Positions 17,780 to 24,272 of a DNA stretch of 45,727 nt are shown here, one piece after another. A program made the position numbers and the translations under genes. The notes under the pieces are model-generated. The model did no database searches, had not been told where the DNA came from, and was given only the letters and a program-made list of their open reading frames with translations. How positions within the stretch are numbered: position 1 is the first letter of the stretch; the number at the start of each line of letters is the position of its first letter. Origin of the DNA: Janthinobacterium sp. GW456P (GTDB lineage Bacteria; Pseudomonadota; Gammaproteobacteria; Burkholderiales; Burkholderiaceae_D); contig NZ_NEHB01000041.1 of the NCBI RefSeq assembly GCF_002127655.1, forward strand, positions 1 to 45,727, given 5' to 3'.

Positions 17780-17862
17780 CTGCTGCTTCCCCTTTTTTGG
17801 ATTGTTATGGCGTCTACGAACAACACTTGATGATACGACAGCGGAAAAAAGTGCAAAAAAAA

Positions 17863-17883
17863 GCGCGCCTTGCGAGGGCGCGC
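17863..17883 (-). terminator. Terminator after dsbC
   Basis: GCGCGCC-ttgcgag-GGCGCGC, a perfect 7-bp GC stem; on the minus strand it is followed by eight T (17855-17862). It lies 28 bases beyond the dsbC stop and separates dsbC from the molybdoenzyme operon. Confidence 0.9.
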
Positions 17884-17911
17884 CGTCCAGCCTTCCTGGC
17901 GACAGCCCGGA

Positions 17912-18646
17912 TTACTTAATGGTCGAGAATTTCTGTTCCAGCGTTTTCGCATCGACCGCGCCCGGAATGCGGCTGCCGTCGGCAAAGAAGATGGCTGGCG
18001 TGCCCGAAACGCGCAATTGCTGGCCCAGGGCGAGGATTTTTTCATGCGGATTGGCGCAATTGGCCGGCGATGCGGCAGGCACTTTGCCATTCAGCATCCA
18101 GTCATCCCAGGCCTTGTTGCGGTCCGGCGAGCACCAGATATTGCGCGACTTGGCGATCGAATCGGGCGACAGGATGTTGTACATGAAGGTGTAGACGGTG
18201 ACGTTGTCGATTTCCTTCAGCGCGTTCTGGCGGAAGCGCTTGCAGTAACCGCAGTTCGGATCTTCGAACACGGCGATCACGCGCTTGCCATTGCCCTTGA
18301 CGGTTTTCATGGCCGAATCGAGCGGCAGGTCGGAGAACTTGATGCGGTTGACTTCGTCCAGGCGCACCTTGGTCAGGTCTTGCGAGGTCTTGGCGTCGAA
18401 GACGTGGCCGACGAACAGATACTGCGCGCTCTTGTCCGTGTACAGGATGTCGCCGCCCGTGCGCACTTCATACAGGCCGCCGTACGGGGTTTCCTTGACC
18501 GAATCGACCTTGGCGCCTTCGCCCAGGCGCGGCTCGATCAGCTTTTTGATGCTCGCTTCCGTCGGCGTCTCCGCGCCGGCGCACGACATCATCAGGCCCG
18601 AGGCCATCAGCAAGGCGATTTTGCTCATGCTTGCGTTCATTGTCAT
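17912..18646 (-). CDS. dsbC: Periplasmic disulfide isomerase DsbC
   Basis: A 244-residue thioredoxin-fold protein that reshuffles wrong disulfides in the periplasm. It has an N-terminal signal peptide ending near SCAGAE, a dimerisation domain (about 25-85), and the active site CGYC (Cys132, Cys135) in FEDPNCGYCKRF, with the cis-Pro of SGTPAIFF. Two more Cys (in NIWCSPD and PANCANP) form the structural pair known in DsbC. The ATG at 18646 is chosen because GGAGAAG is eight bases upstream; a later ATG (MSKIALLM) is also possible. Next to a UbiH-family gene as in many Burkholderiales. Confidence 0.92.
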   Translation of the reverse strand: MTMNASMSKIALLMASGLMMSCAGAETPTEASIKKLIEPRLGEGAKVDSVKETPYGGLYEVRTGGDILYTDKSAQYLFVGHVFDAKTSQDLTKVRLDEVNRIKFSDLPLDSAMKTVKGNGKRVIAVFEDPNCGYCKRFRQNALKEIDNVTVYTFMYNILSPDSIAKSRNIWCSPDRNKAWDDWMLNGKVPAASPANCANPHEKILALGQQLRVSGTPAIFFADGSRIPGAVDAKTLEQKFSTIK

Positions 18647-18797
18647 CACTATCACTTCTCCACTTGAAACGCCCGGCGAAACTGCCCCTGGCCCGGCGTC
18701 GTTATCTCTTTGACAAAACGATCGCCGCAGACCAGCTGCGGCGACCTTGAATTTTCACTAGTACCATTATCCGGCGATATCTTAAGATACGCTGATA

Positions 18798-20030
18798 TTA
18801 CTGATGTCCCAATGCGTGCGAGATCATTTTTCGCTTCAGGGCAGGTAATTTATCCAGCAAGTTTAATCCCAAATTGCGAACCACGCGCAAAGGCTCCAGA
18901 TCGGCGCCGAATAACCGCGCCAGGCCATCGGTGGCCAGCTGCATCAGCAGCACGTCTTCCTTGCGCGCGCGCGCATAGCGGGCCAGCACCCGTTCGTCGC
19001 CAATGCCGCGGTGGGCTTCGCGTTCGCCGATCGTCTTGACCAGCTGCGCCACGTCGGCAAAGCCCAGATTCATGCCGTGGCCGGCCATCGGGTGCACCAC
19101 GTGAGCGGCGTCGCCCACCAGGGCCACGCGCGGCGCCACCATGGCGTGCGGGCGCATCAGGGTCAGGGGAAACGCGCGCACCAGCTCCGGCTGCAGCGGC
19201 GTGAGTTTACCCAGTTTGTCGTGGCAGTATGCGGCCAGGCGCGCGGCCAGGGCGTCGGCCGGTTCGGCCATCAGGGTATCGGCCAGCGCGTCGGGCGCCG
19301 ACCAGACGAGAGAGACGCGCTCGCCCGGCAGCGGCAGCAGCGCGACGATGCCTTCGCTGCCCGTAAACCACTGGTGGGCCGCGCCATGGTGCGGCTTTTC
19401 GCAGGCGAAGTTGCTGACCACGCCGCGCTGGCCGTAGGAGCGGTAATCGAGGCCGATGTCGCACTGGCCCCGCACCCACGATTGGGCGCCGTCCGCGCCG
19501 ACCACCAGCGCACAGGTGATGGTGTCGCCGCCGTCGAGGTGCACGATGGCCGAGTCGTTCGTCCATTCCAGGCGGCTGGCGCGGCCCTGCAGCACGCTGA
19601 CGTTCGGCGCGAATTTCAGGGCGGCGTCGAGCGCCTGGCCCAGGTTGCGGTCTTCGACGATCCACGCCAGGGCGCCCACATGGGCGCCATAGGCATCGAA
19701 ACCGAGTCCGCCCGCCTGCGCGCCGTCGCCGTTGACCAGCATGGCGTCGACGGGCGCCACCCTGTCGGCCGCCAAAGCGCCCCATACCTTCAACGACGAC
19801 AGCAACTGGTGCGCCGTGTGATTGAGCGCATACACGCGCACATCCCAGCTGGCTTCCACCGGCTTGGTGGCAGGTGCCGGAGGACTCGCCGGGGATAACA
19901 GGGTGACGCTTTGTCCTGCCTGGGCAAACGCCAGCGCCGTGGTTTTCGCGATGGCGCCGTTGCCGACGATGCAAACGTCGCTGTGGCTGTGCATGAAGCG
20001 CCGCGTGGTGGGGGGAGTGGGACTGTTCAT
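18798..20030 (-). CDS. UbiH/COQ6-family FAD monooxygenase
   Basis: A 410-residue flavin hydroxylase of the ubiquinone biosynthesis family. The N-terminal FAD strand VCIVGNGAIAKTTALAFAQAG, the mid NADPH/FAD motif ALVVGADGAQSWVR, and the C-terminal GDAAHVVHPMAGHGMNLGFADV are clear. It likely hydroxylates a polyprenylphenol ring, but which position (UbiH, UbiI, UbiF, UbiM) is not decided by these motifs. The start at 20030 has no ribosome site, and a consensus TATAAT lies only six bases before it, so the mRNA either starts at this ATG or translation begins at the ATG at 19994 (398 residues, MHSHSDVCIVG). Confidence 0.87.
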   Translation of the reverse strand: MNSPTPPTTRRFMHSHSDVCIVGNGAIAKTTALAFAQAGQSVTLLSPASPPAPATKPVEASWDVRVYALNHTAHQLLSSLKVWGALAADRVAPVDAMLVNGDGAQAGGLGFDAYGAHVGALAWIVEDRNLGQALDAALKFAPNVSVLQGRASRLEWTNDSAIVHLDGGDTITCALVVGADGAQSWVRGQCDIGLDYRSYGQRGVVSNFACEKPHHGAAHQWFTGSEGIVALLPLPGERVSLVWSAPDALADTLMAEPADALAARLAAYCHDKLGKLTPLQPELVRAFPLTLMRPHAMVAPRVALVGDAAHVVHPMAGHGMNLGFADVAQLVKTIGEREAHRGIGDERVLARYARARKEDVLLMQLATDGLARLFGADLEPLRVVRNLGLNLLDKLPALKRKMISHALGHQ

Positions 20031-20036
20031 GCGGTT

Positions 20037-20065
20037 ATTATAGCGTTTGCCCCACCCTTTTCAGA
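20037..20065 (-). promoter_or_regulatory. Promoter of the UbiH-family gene, very close to its ATG
   Basis: On the minus strand a perfect -10 TATAAT (20037-20042) with CTGAAA 17 bp upstream (20060-20065, 4 of 6 to the -35 consensus). The expected start of transcription falls at or within a few bases of the annotated ATG at 20030, implying a leaderless mRNA or a downstream start. Confidence 0.5.
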
Positions 20066-20202
20066 TAGTCCGGAAGTACAGGATACGTGCCCCAGATCAA
20101 GCGGCTTGACCGCACAGGCCGCGTAGCCAAGCCAGGCAAGCACCGCCATTTGTTGACCTGAAACACGAAAATCCACCCAATCCTTGACTTCACAACAAAT
20201 AA

Positions 20203-20222
20203 AAATATCGCCCGCGATATTT
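20203..20222. repeat. Perfect 20-bp dyad between the UbiH-family gene and tRNA-Phe
   Basis: AAATATCGC-cc-GCGATATTT: nine-base arms around two bases, in an AT-rich stretch. The 250 bases between 20031 and 20283 hold no convincing gene; apart from this dyad, the minus-strand promoter and the tRNA promoter, nothing is seen. No T-run follows, so an operator is more likely than a terminator; the binding protein is unknown. Confidence 0.5.
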
Positions 20223-20245
20223 GCACGAAAATCGCAGACCGGCTC

Positions 20246-20273
20246 TTGCATTTCCGTCTTGGTCTGCTATAAT
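20246..20273 (+). promoter_or_regulatory. Promoter of the first tRNA-Phe
   Basis: -35 TTGCAT (20246-20251), 16-bp spacer, perfect -10 TATAAT (20268-20273), ten bases before the tRNA. The second tRNA-Phe has the same -10 in the same context (CTGCTATAATTCGCC) but a weaker -35, so the two copies may differ in strength. Confidence 0.7.
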
Positions 20274-20283
20274 TCGCCACCTT

Positions 20284-20359
20284 GGCCTGGTAGCTCAGTC
20301 GGTAGAGCAGAGGATTGAAAATCCTTGTGTCGGTGGTTCGATTCCGCCCCGGGCCACCA
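20284..20359 (+). tRNA. tRNA-Phe (GAA), copy 1
   Basis: 76 bases including encoded CCA. Acceptor GGCCTGG pairs with CCGGGCC (one G-U), D-arm AGCTCAGTCGGTAGAGC, anticodon stem AGGAT-TGAAAAT-CCT region with GAA anticodon, T-arm GGTTCGATTCC. Sequence is identical to the second copy at 31718. Followed by a terminator hairpin at 20382. Confidence 0.97.
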
Positions 20360-20381
20360 AGAATTCGTAATACGTTCAAAA

Positions 20382-20401
20382 ACGCCACCTTCGGGTGGCG
20401 T
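20382..20401. terminator. Terminator shared by tRNA-Phe copy 1 and the convergent gene
   Basis: ACGCCACC-ttcg-GGTGGCGT, an 8-bp stem with a stable TTCG loop, followed by TTTTT on the plus strand and preceded by AAAAA, giving T on the minus strand as well. It therefore serves the tRNA and the minus-strand gene ending at 20410. Confidence 0.9.
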
Positions 20402-20409
20402 TTTTGCGT

Positions 20410-21234
20410 TTATCGTCCCGCCCCGCTTTCACGCTGAGCATCGCGCTGCCGCGCCAGCGGCAAAGCCTTCTGCGGCTCTTGAATCAATGAATCGAGCAAC
20501 GCGACCACGGCCCGCTCGATGGCTTGCCATTCATGCAGATGGCTGCGAAAGTAGCTGACTCGGATATGAGAATTTCTCAAGCCATGCAGGAAAATATCGT
20601 GCGAGCAGCTAGGGCCTATTACCAATTTCCCGCGCTTCTCCAGCGCGTTCGCCCTTTCCGTACCGGGATCGGGAAAAAAATCCGGGGCGCAGACAATCTG
20701 CGTTTCTATCCGTTCGCGCGATGGATAGAGATACAAGTCCTGTTCATAAAACACCGTGATCGCATCTTCCCGCACGCGCTGCGGCAAATCGTTGTGCTCA
20801 TAGCGCAGCAAGCCATGACGTGACGCCACCTGCTTGCGATTGGGCATCCAGATTGCGCTAAAGTGCTGGGCAAGCTGATACTTTTCGGCCAGCGTATTGG
20901 CGTCAAAATGCTGCACCAGAATGGAGACTTCATCCTGATGACTGATCCAGACGGGCGTATTGTCATGCGGAGCGATGAAGGGCTGTAACTTGCCCCCCTT
21001 CCACTGCGCCTGCAAGAGCAAACCCTGCCGGTTGCTGGCTTGCTCGTACAAACCCTGCATATAGCTTGGAATATAGTTCGCGGGAATGAGAAGCATGTTG
21101 CCATTGACCGTCATGCGCAGTTCGGTCACTGGCTGGTTGCGTGGCAACGCATACCAGGCCAGAGGGACCAGACAGAAAATGGCGAGCAGGCTCTTTGTTG
21201 TCCAATGTCGTTTGCGCGGGGACGGTTGCGTCAT
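20410..21234 (-). CDS. Unrecognised protein with N-terminal membrane anchor
   Basis: A 274-residue protein I do not recognise. One hydrophobic segment near residues 14-30 (SLLAIFCLVPLAWYALP) suggests an inner-membrane anchor with the rest in the periplasm. The body is rich in aromatic and charged residues, with one Cys pair candidate (IVCAPDF, IGPSCSHD) and no catalytic motif I can name. It starts one base after the stop of the 546-residue gene and is translationally coupled to it. Third positions are less GC-biased than in the surrounding housekeeping genes. An anchored partner or immunity-type protein for the upstream product is one possibility, inferred only from arrangement. Confidence 0.7.
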   Translation of the reverse strand: MTQPSPRKRHWTTKSLLAIFCLVPLAWYALPRNQPVTELRMTVNGNMLLIPANYIPSYMQGLYEQASNRQGLLLQAQWKGGKLQPFIAPHDNTPVWISHQDEVSILVQHFDANTLAEKYQLAQHFSAIWMPNRKQVASRHGLLRYEHNDLPQRVREDAITVFYEQDLYLYPSRERIETQIVCAPDFFPDPGTERANALEKRGKLVIGPSCSHDIFLHGLRNSHIRVSYFRSHLHEWQAIERAVVALLDSLIQEPQKALPLARQRDAQRESGAGR

Positions 21235-21235
21235 C

Positions 21236-22828
21236 TCATAGCCCTGGCATCAGATGAGAGAGGTCGTGCGGATGCTTGTCCATCGGACGCAGACGCTCCA
21301 GGCGGAACAGCCTGTCCAGATCCAATTGCTTGCGCAGCCGCTCCGGCGCCATGTCCATGCCGAAGCTGCCATCCATGGCCGCCGGGTAGTCGAAATGCAT
21401 GCGCGACCAGGCGCCATTCGCATAGCGCCAACTGCCGATCTTGTCCGCATCGGCATAGGCCTGGAATAGATCGAGGGCGTAAGCTGACGTGAGCACGCCA
21501 ATTTTCCCCAGCCAGGCGGCATGCTCCACGGAATTTACTCCGTTCAATAACGCGCGCCCTTCCGACCGCAGAACACCCGATGCATTGACATAAAAGCGCT
21601 CATCGAGCATGGCCTGCCAGACTTTCTCCGCGCCGGCGACATCATGAGAACTCAGATAAGGAGACAGAGGAATATGGGCGGTCCACGCTTCTGAATCCAA
21701 AAGAAAATCTTTGAAAATTACAGTGTGATATCTCGCCACGTCTTCCACCGGAAGCGGCGCGATTTTCCCCAGCGCCATCGACTTCGCCAAGTTCAGTTCA
21801 CGATACTCAAGATCAGCCCGCATCAGCGCGGTGCCAAACTGATGCCAGTCGCGCTCGCTCATCACTCTCCCAAGCTGATCAGCCCGCATCTGTGCATAAC
21901 CGTTGGCAATGGCGCCGCTGATGGTGTCGTTGCGCACGACACCGAGCGCCAGCCGCGCATAGCGGTCGCCGCCGGCGGCCAGATAGTTCCAATAGGCTTC
22001 ACGGTTGCCCTGGGCCGCGTAGAAGCGCAGGATGTCCATATCGCGCGCGACCTTGTCTGCGTTTGCCGCCGCACCTTTGACGGCTGCGGCTGGCAAGGTG
22101 CGCGCCAGCATGGCAGGCGCCGTCTCGATCGCCGCCGTTCGCGCCTGCAAGGATGGATGCCTGGCCAGCGCCAGTTGATTGCGCGCCAGCCACATGGCGA
22201 CCGTGGGGCCCAGCCGCGCATTGTGCATGGCGGCGCCAAGTATGGCTTGCCGCCGCATGCTGCCATGACATAAACCGAGGCTCACGCTGCGCAGCATGGC
22301 GGTGACGGCGAGCGCATGTCCATGGGCGAAATCGGCGGCAACCATGCTGGCATGGGGCGCTGGGCGATGCAAATCAGACACAACAAAACCAGCGGCCGCA
22401 GGATCAGCCCCCCACAGTTTGCCTAAGCCCATGCGGTAAGTGCTGCCGGCGTCGCGCAGGCCGGCCACCATGGACTTGCCCATGGCGCCCGCGTCGAACA
22501 CCTGCGCCAGCAAGGCTTCCAGCGCCGCCTGCGATGCCAGCGTCGCCATGCCCAGGCACAAGGCGACATCATGGCAAATTTCGCTCAGCTGTGGCCATAT
22601 GGTGGCAATATCGACCTGCGAAAACTGCAGGCGCAAACGCTTGAGTGCTGGCTCTTTGGCGTAATCGAGCGCCTGCAGCACGCGACGCGAACGGTTCTCA
22701 GAACGGATCAGGACAGCGGTATCATGCCTTGCATGCAACAGATGGCGCCGCAGGTCACGCTCGGCTTGCTGATCGAGCGCCACCAGCATGGCATGCAGGC
22801 GCGGGCGGTGGTAGGGAAGTATCGTCAT
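21236..22828 (-). CDS. Large unrecognised protein, possible effector or toxin
   Basis: About 530 residues from the ATG at 22828 (a start at 22876 would add 16). No signal peptide. The first third is helical with a weakly hydrophobic, Gly/Ala-rich region (about residues 90-190, including GLRDAGSTYRMGLGKLWG); the C-terminal part is rich in Trp, Tyr and charged residues and ends PHDLSHLMPGL. I cannot assign a family or active site. The gene is coupled to the anchored 274-residue protein downstream, a layout common for secreted effectors with immunity partners, but no secretion genes, Rhs core or VgrG are in the window. Confidence 0.7.
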   Translation of the reverse strand: MTILPYHRPRLHAMLVALDQQAERDLRRHLLHARHDTAVLIRSENRSRRVLQALDYAKEPALKRLRLQFSQVDIATIWPQLSEICHDVALCLGMATLASQAALEALLAQVFDAGAMGKSMVAGLRDAGSTYRMGLGKLWGADPAAAGFVVSDLHRPAPHASMVAADFAHGHALAVTAMLRSVSLGLCHGSMRRQAILGAAMHNARLGPTVAMWLARNQLALARHPSLQARTAAIETAPAMLARTLPAAAVKGAAANADKVARDMDILRFYAAQGNREAYWNYLAAGGDRYARLALGVVRNDTISGAIANGYAQMRADQLGRVMSERDWHQFGTALMRADLEYRELNLAKSMALGKIAPLPVEDVARYHTVIFKDFLLDSEAWTAHIPLSPYLSSHDVAGAEKVWQAMLDERFYVNASGVLRSEGRALLNGVNSVEHAAWLGKIGVLTSAYALDLFQAYADADKIGSWRYANGAWSRMHFDYPAAMDGSFGMDMAPERLRKQLDLDRLFRLERLRPMDKHPHDLSHLMPGL

Positions 22829-22958
22829 GGCATGCCCGATGGGAAGATTCCCACAGCATGCCGCGCTGGGCTGCACCGACGTTGAGCAGCCTCAGCGATT
22901 GCTCTTATTTTCTTGCTTGCAGCATCTGCATTCGCGTCTCAACGCTGCAAGCGCGGCC

Positions 22959-23498
22959 TTACCACATCAAATCATCGGGAATCTGGAACGCCGCATACGG
23001 ATCGTCCTCGTCCACTTCCGTGCTGGCCTGTTTCACGCGCACGACGATGGCCGGGTCGCGTTCGGCGATCTTGTCGGCAATGATGCGCGGCACCAGTTCC
23101 ACGGCGCCGCCCAGGCAGACGATCACCAAACGGCCCGCCACCAGGTGGGCTTGCACGGCGCTGGTGACGTAGATGCGCTCGATCTTGTTATTAAATGTAA
23201 AGTTGTACGGCACGTCGCCATTGTTGCCCTTGCTCTGGCGGTTCTTTTGCACCATTTGCGCGATCTGCGCCACGATGGCTTTCTGGTTGGCGGCCGCGTC
23301 GCGCTGGGCGTTCAGTTCGCGCGCGCGTTCCGCGTTCTTGCGCTGGGTCTCGAGCGCGGCCAGGCGCACCTCGTCGACGCTTTGCGTGCCGCTCTTGCGC
23401 TCGTCCTTTTTTTGCTTGCTCTTGTCCTGGTTGGCCAATTTGACCTTCTTCTTGTCGACCAGGCCGGCCTTTAAAAACTGCTCTTGCAACGAGACCAT
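22959..23498 (-). CDS. DUF2058 family protein (YaiL-like)
   Basis: A 179-residue cytosolic protein matching DUF2058. The start MVSLQEQFLKAGLVDKKKV is the family N-terminus; it is followed by a Lys/Gln/Arg-rich coiled-coil region (about 20-85) and a compact C-terminal domain with YNFTFNNKIERIYVT and LVIVCLGGAVELVP. YaiL of E. coli has been described as nucleoprotein or polysome associated, but the function is not established. The start at 23498 is supported by GGAG; an upstream frame extension has no family match. Confidence 0.88.
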   Translation of the reverse strand: MVSLQEQFLKAGLVDKKKVKLANQDKSKQKKDERKSGTQSVDEVRLAALETQRKNAERARELNAQRDAAANQKAIVAQIAQMVQKNRQSKGNNGDVPYNFTFNNKIERIYVTSAVQAHLVAGRLVIVCLGGAVELVPRIIADKIAERDPAIVVRVKQASTEVDEDDPYAAFQIPDDLMW

Positions 23499-23768
23499 AA
23501 CTACTCCGTATTGAGGGTGCGCCGGCCAAGACTGCGGCATCGGCCGGTGGAAAGACGCTAGCATAGCAAAAAACGGGGCCGCTGCCGCCGCAACATGGCT
23601 GCCCGGGCCGGCTGGCGATGGCGTGGCGGCAAGCAGCGTCAGTAACAAAAAGACACACTCGATTGGAAATTTTGTTGATAAATGTCATATAGTTAGTTAC
23701 GTTCTGCATATCGGCATTGATAGCCGATTGCATGTCCCTTCCATCGCCTGCGTCTACAAGGATTTGCC

Positions 23769-24074
23769 ATGAAACAATTAATCGCCCTCTGCATCGCCGC
23801 CGCGTTTGCCAGCACCGCCTTTGCCGCCGCACCGGAAGCGGCGCCCGCCGCCAAGACGGCGCAACAATCGAAAATGACCACCTGTAATGCGGATGCCGCC
23901 GGCAAGAAAGGCGATGAGCGCAAGGCCTTCATGAAGGAATGCCTGAGCGCCAAGCCGGCGCCGGCCATGACGCAGCAAAACAAGATGAAGGCGTGCAATG
24001 CCGACGCCAAGGACATGAAGGGCGACGCGCGCAAGGCGTTCATGAAAGAATGCCTGAGCGCGCCAAAGAAATAA
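23769..24074 (+). CDS. PsiF-repeat protein
   Basis: A 101-residue exported protein: signal peptide (residues 1-20, cleavage near TAFAAAP) and two tandem PsiF repeats, each of the form KMxxCNADAxxxKGDxRKAFMKECLSA (about 35-61 and 72-98). Each repeat has two Cys, likely disulfide-bonded. PsiF of E. coli is phosphate-starvation-inducible; function is unknown. Only one half-site resembling a Pho box (ATGTCAT at 23682-23688) is upstream, so PhoB control is not supported. The 270 bases between 23499 and 23768 otherwise show nothing recognisable. Confidence 0.88.
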   Translation: MKQLIALCIAAAFASTAFAAAPEAAPAAKTAQQSKMTTCNADAAGKKGDERKAFMKECLSAKPAPAMTQQNKMKACNADAKDMKGDARKAFMKECLSAPKK

Positions 24075-24113
24075 GCGCCGCTTCGAAGCCCAGTACGCGC
24101 TTCACTGCACAGC

Positions 24114-24140
24114 GCCAGCCGAAAGGCTGGCTTTTTTTTT
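24114..24140 (+). terminator. Terminator after the PsiF-repeat gene
   Basis: GCCAGCC-gaaa-GGCTGGC with a GNRA-type loop, followed by nine T. A textbook rho-independent terminator 40 bases after the stop codon. Confidence 0.95.
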
Positions 24141-24272
24141 GCGCCAGCAACACGCCGCCAGACATGCAACCATGCTTAATGATCAAGATGACATGGAGAA
24201 AGATAACGCGTAGTATTTAATCAACCTACTGCTCAGTACGGTTACACGGCATTCTGGAGAAAGGACGGCAGC

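Noticed and set aside
20027..20251. 74-codon minus-strand frame ending ATGA-overlapped with the UbiH-family start
   Set aside because: It has no family resemblance, no ribosome site, begins in the tRNA promoter and contains the dyad and the consensus -10 of the downstream gene, so it is more likely regulatory DNA.
23682..23699. Possible Pho box upstream of the PsiF-repeat gene
   Set aside because: Only the first heptamer (ATGTCAT) fits; the second repeat matches poorly, so PhoB control is not supported.
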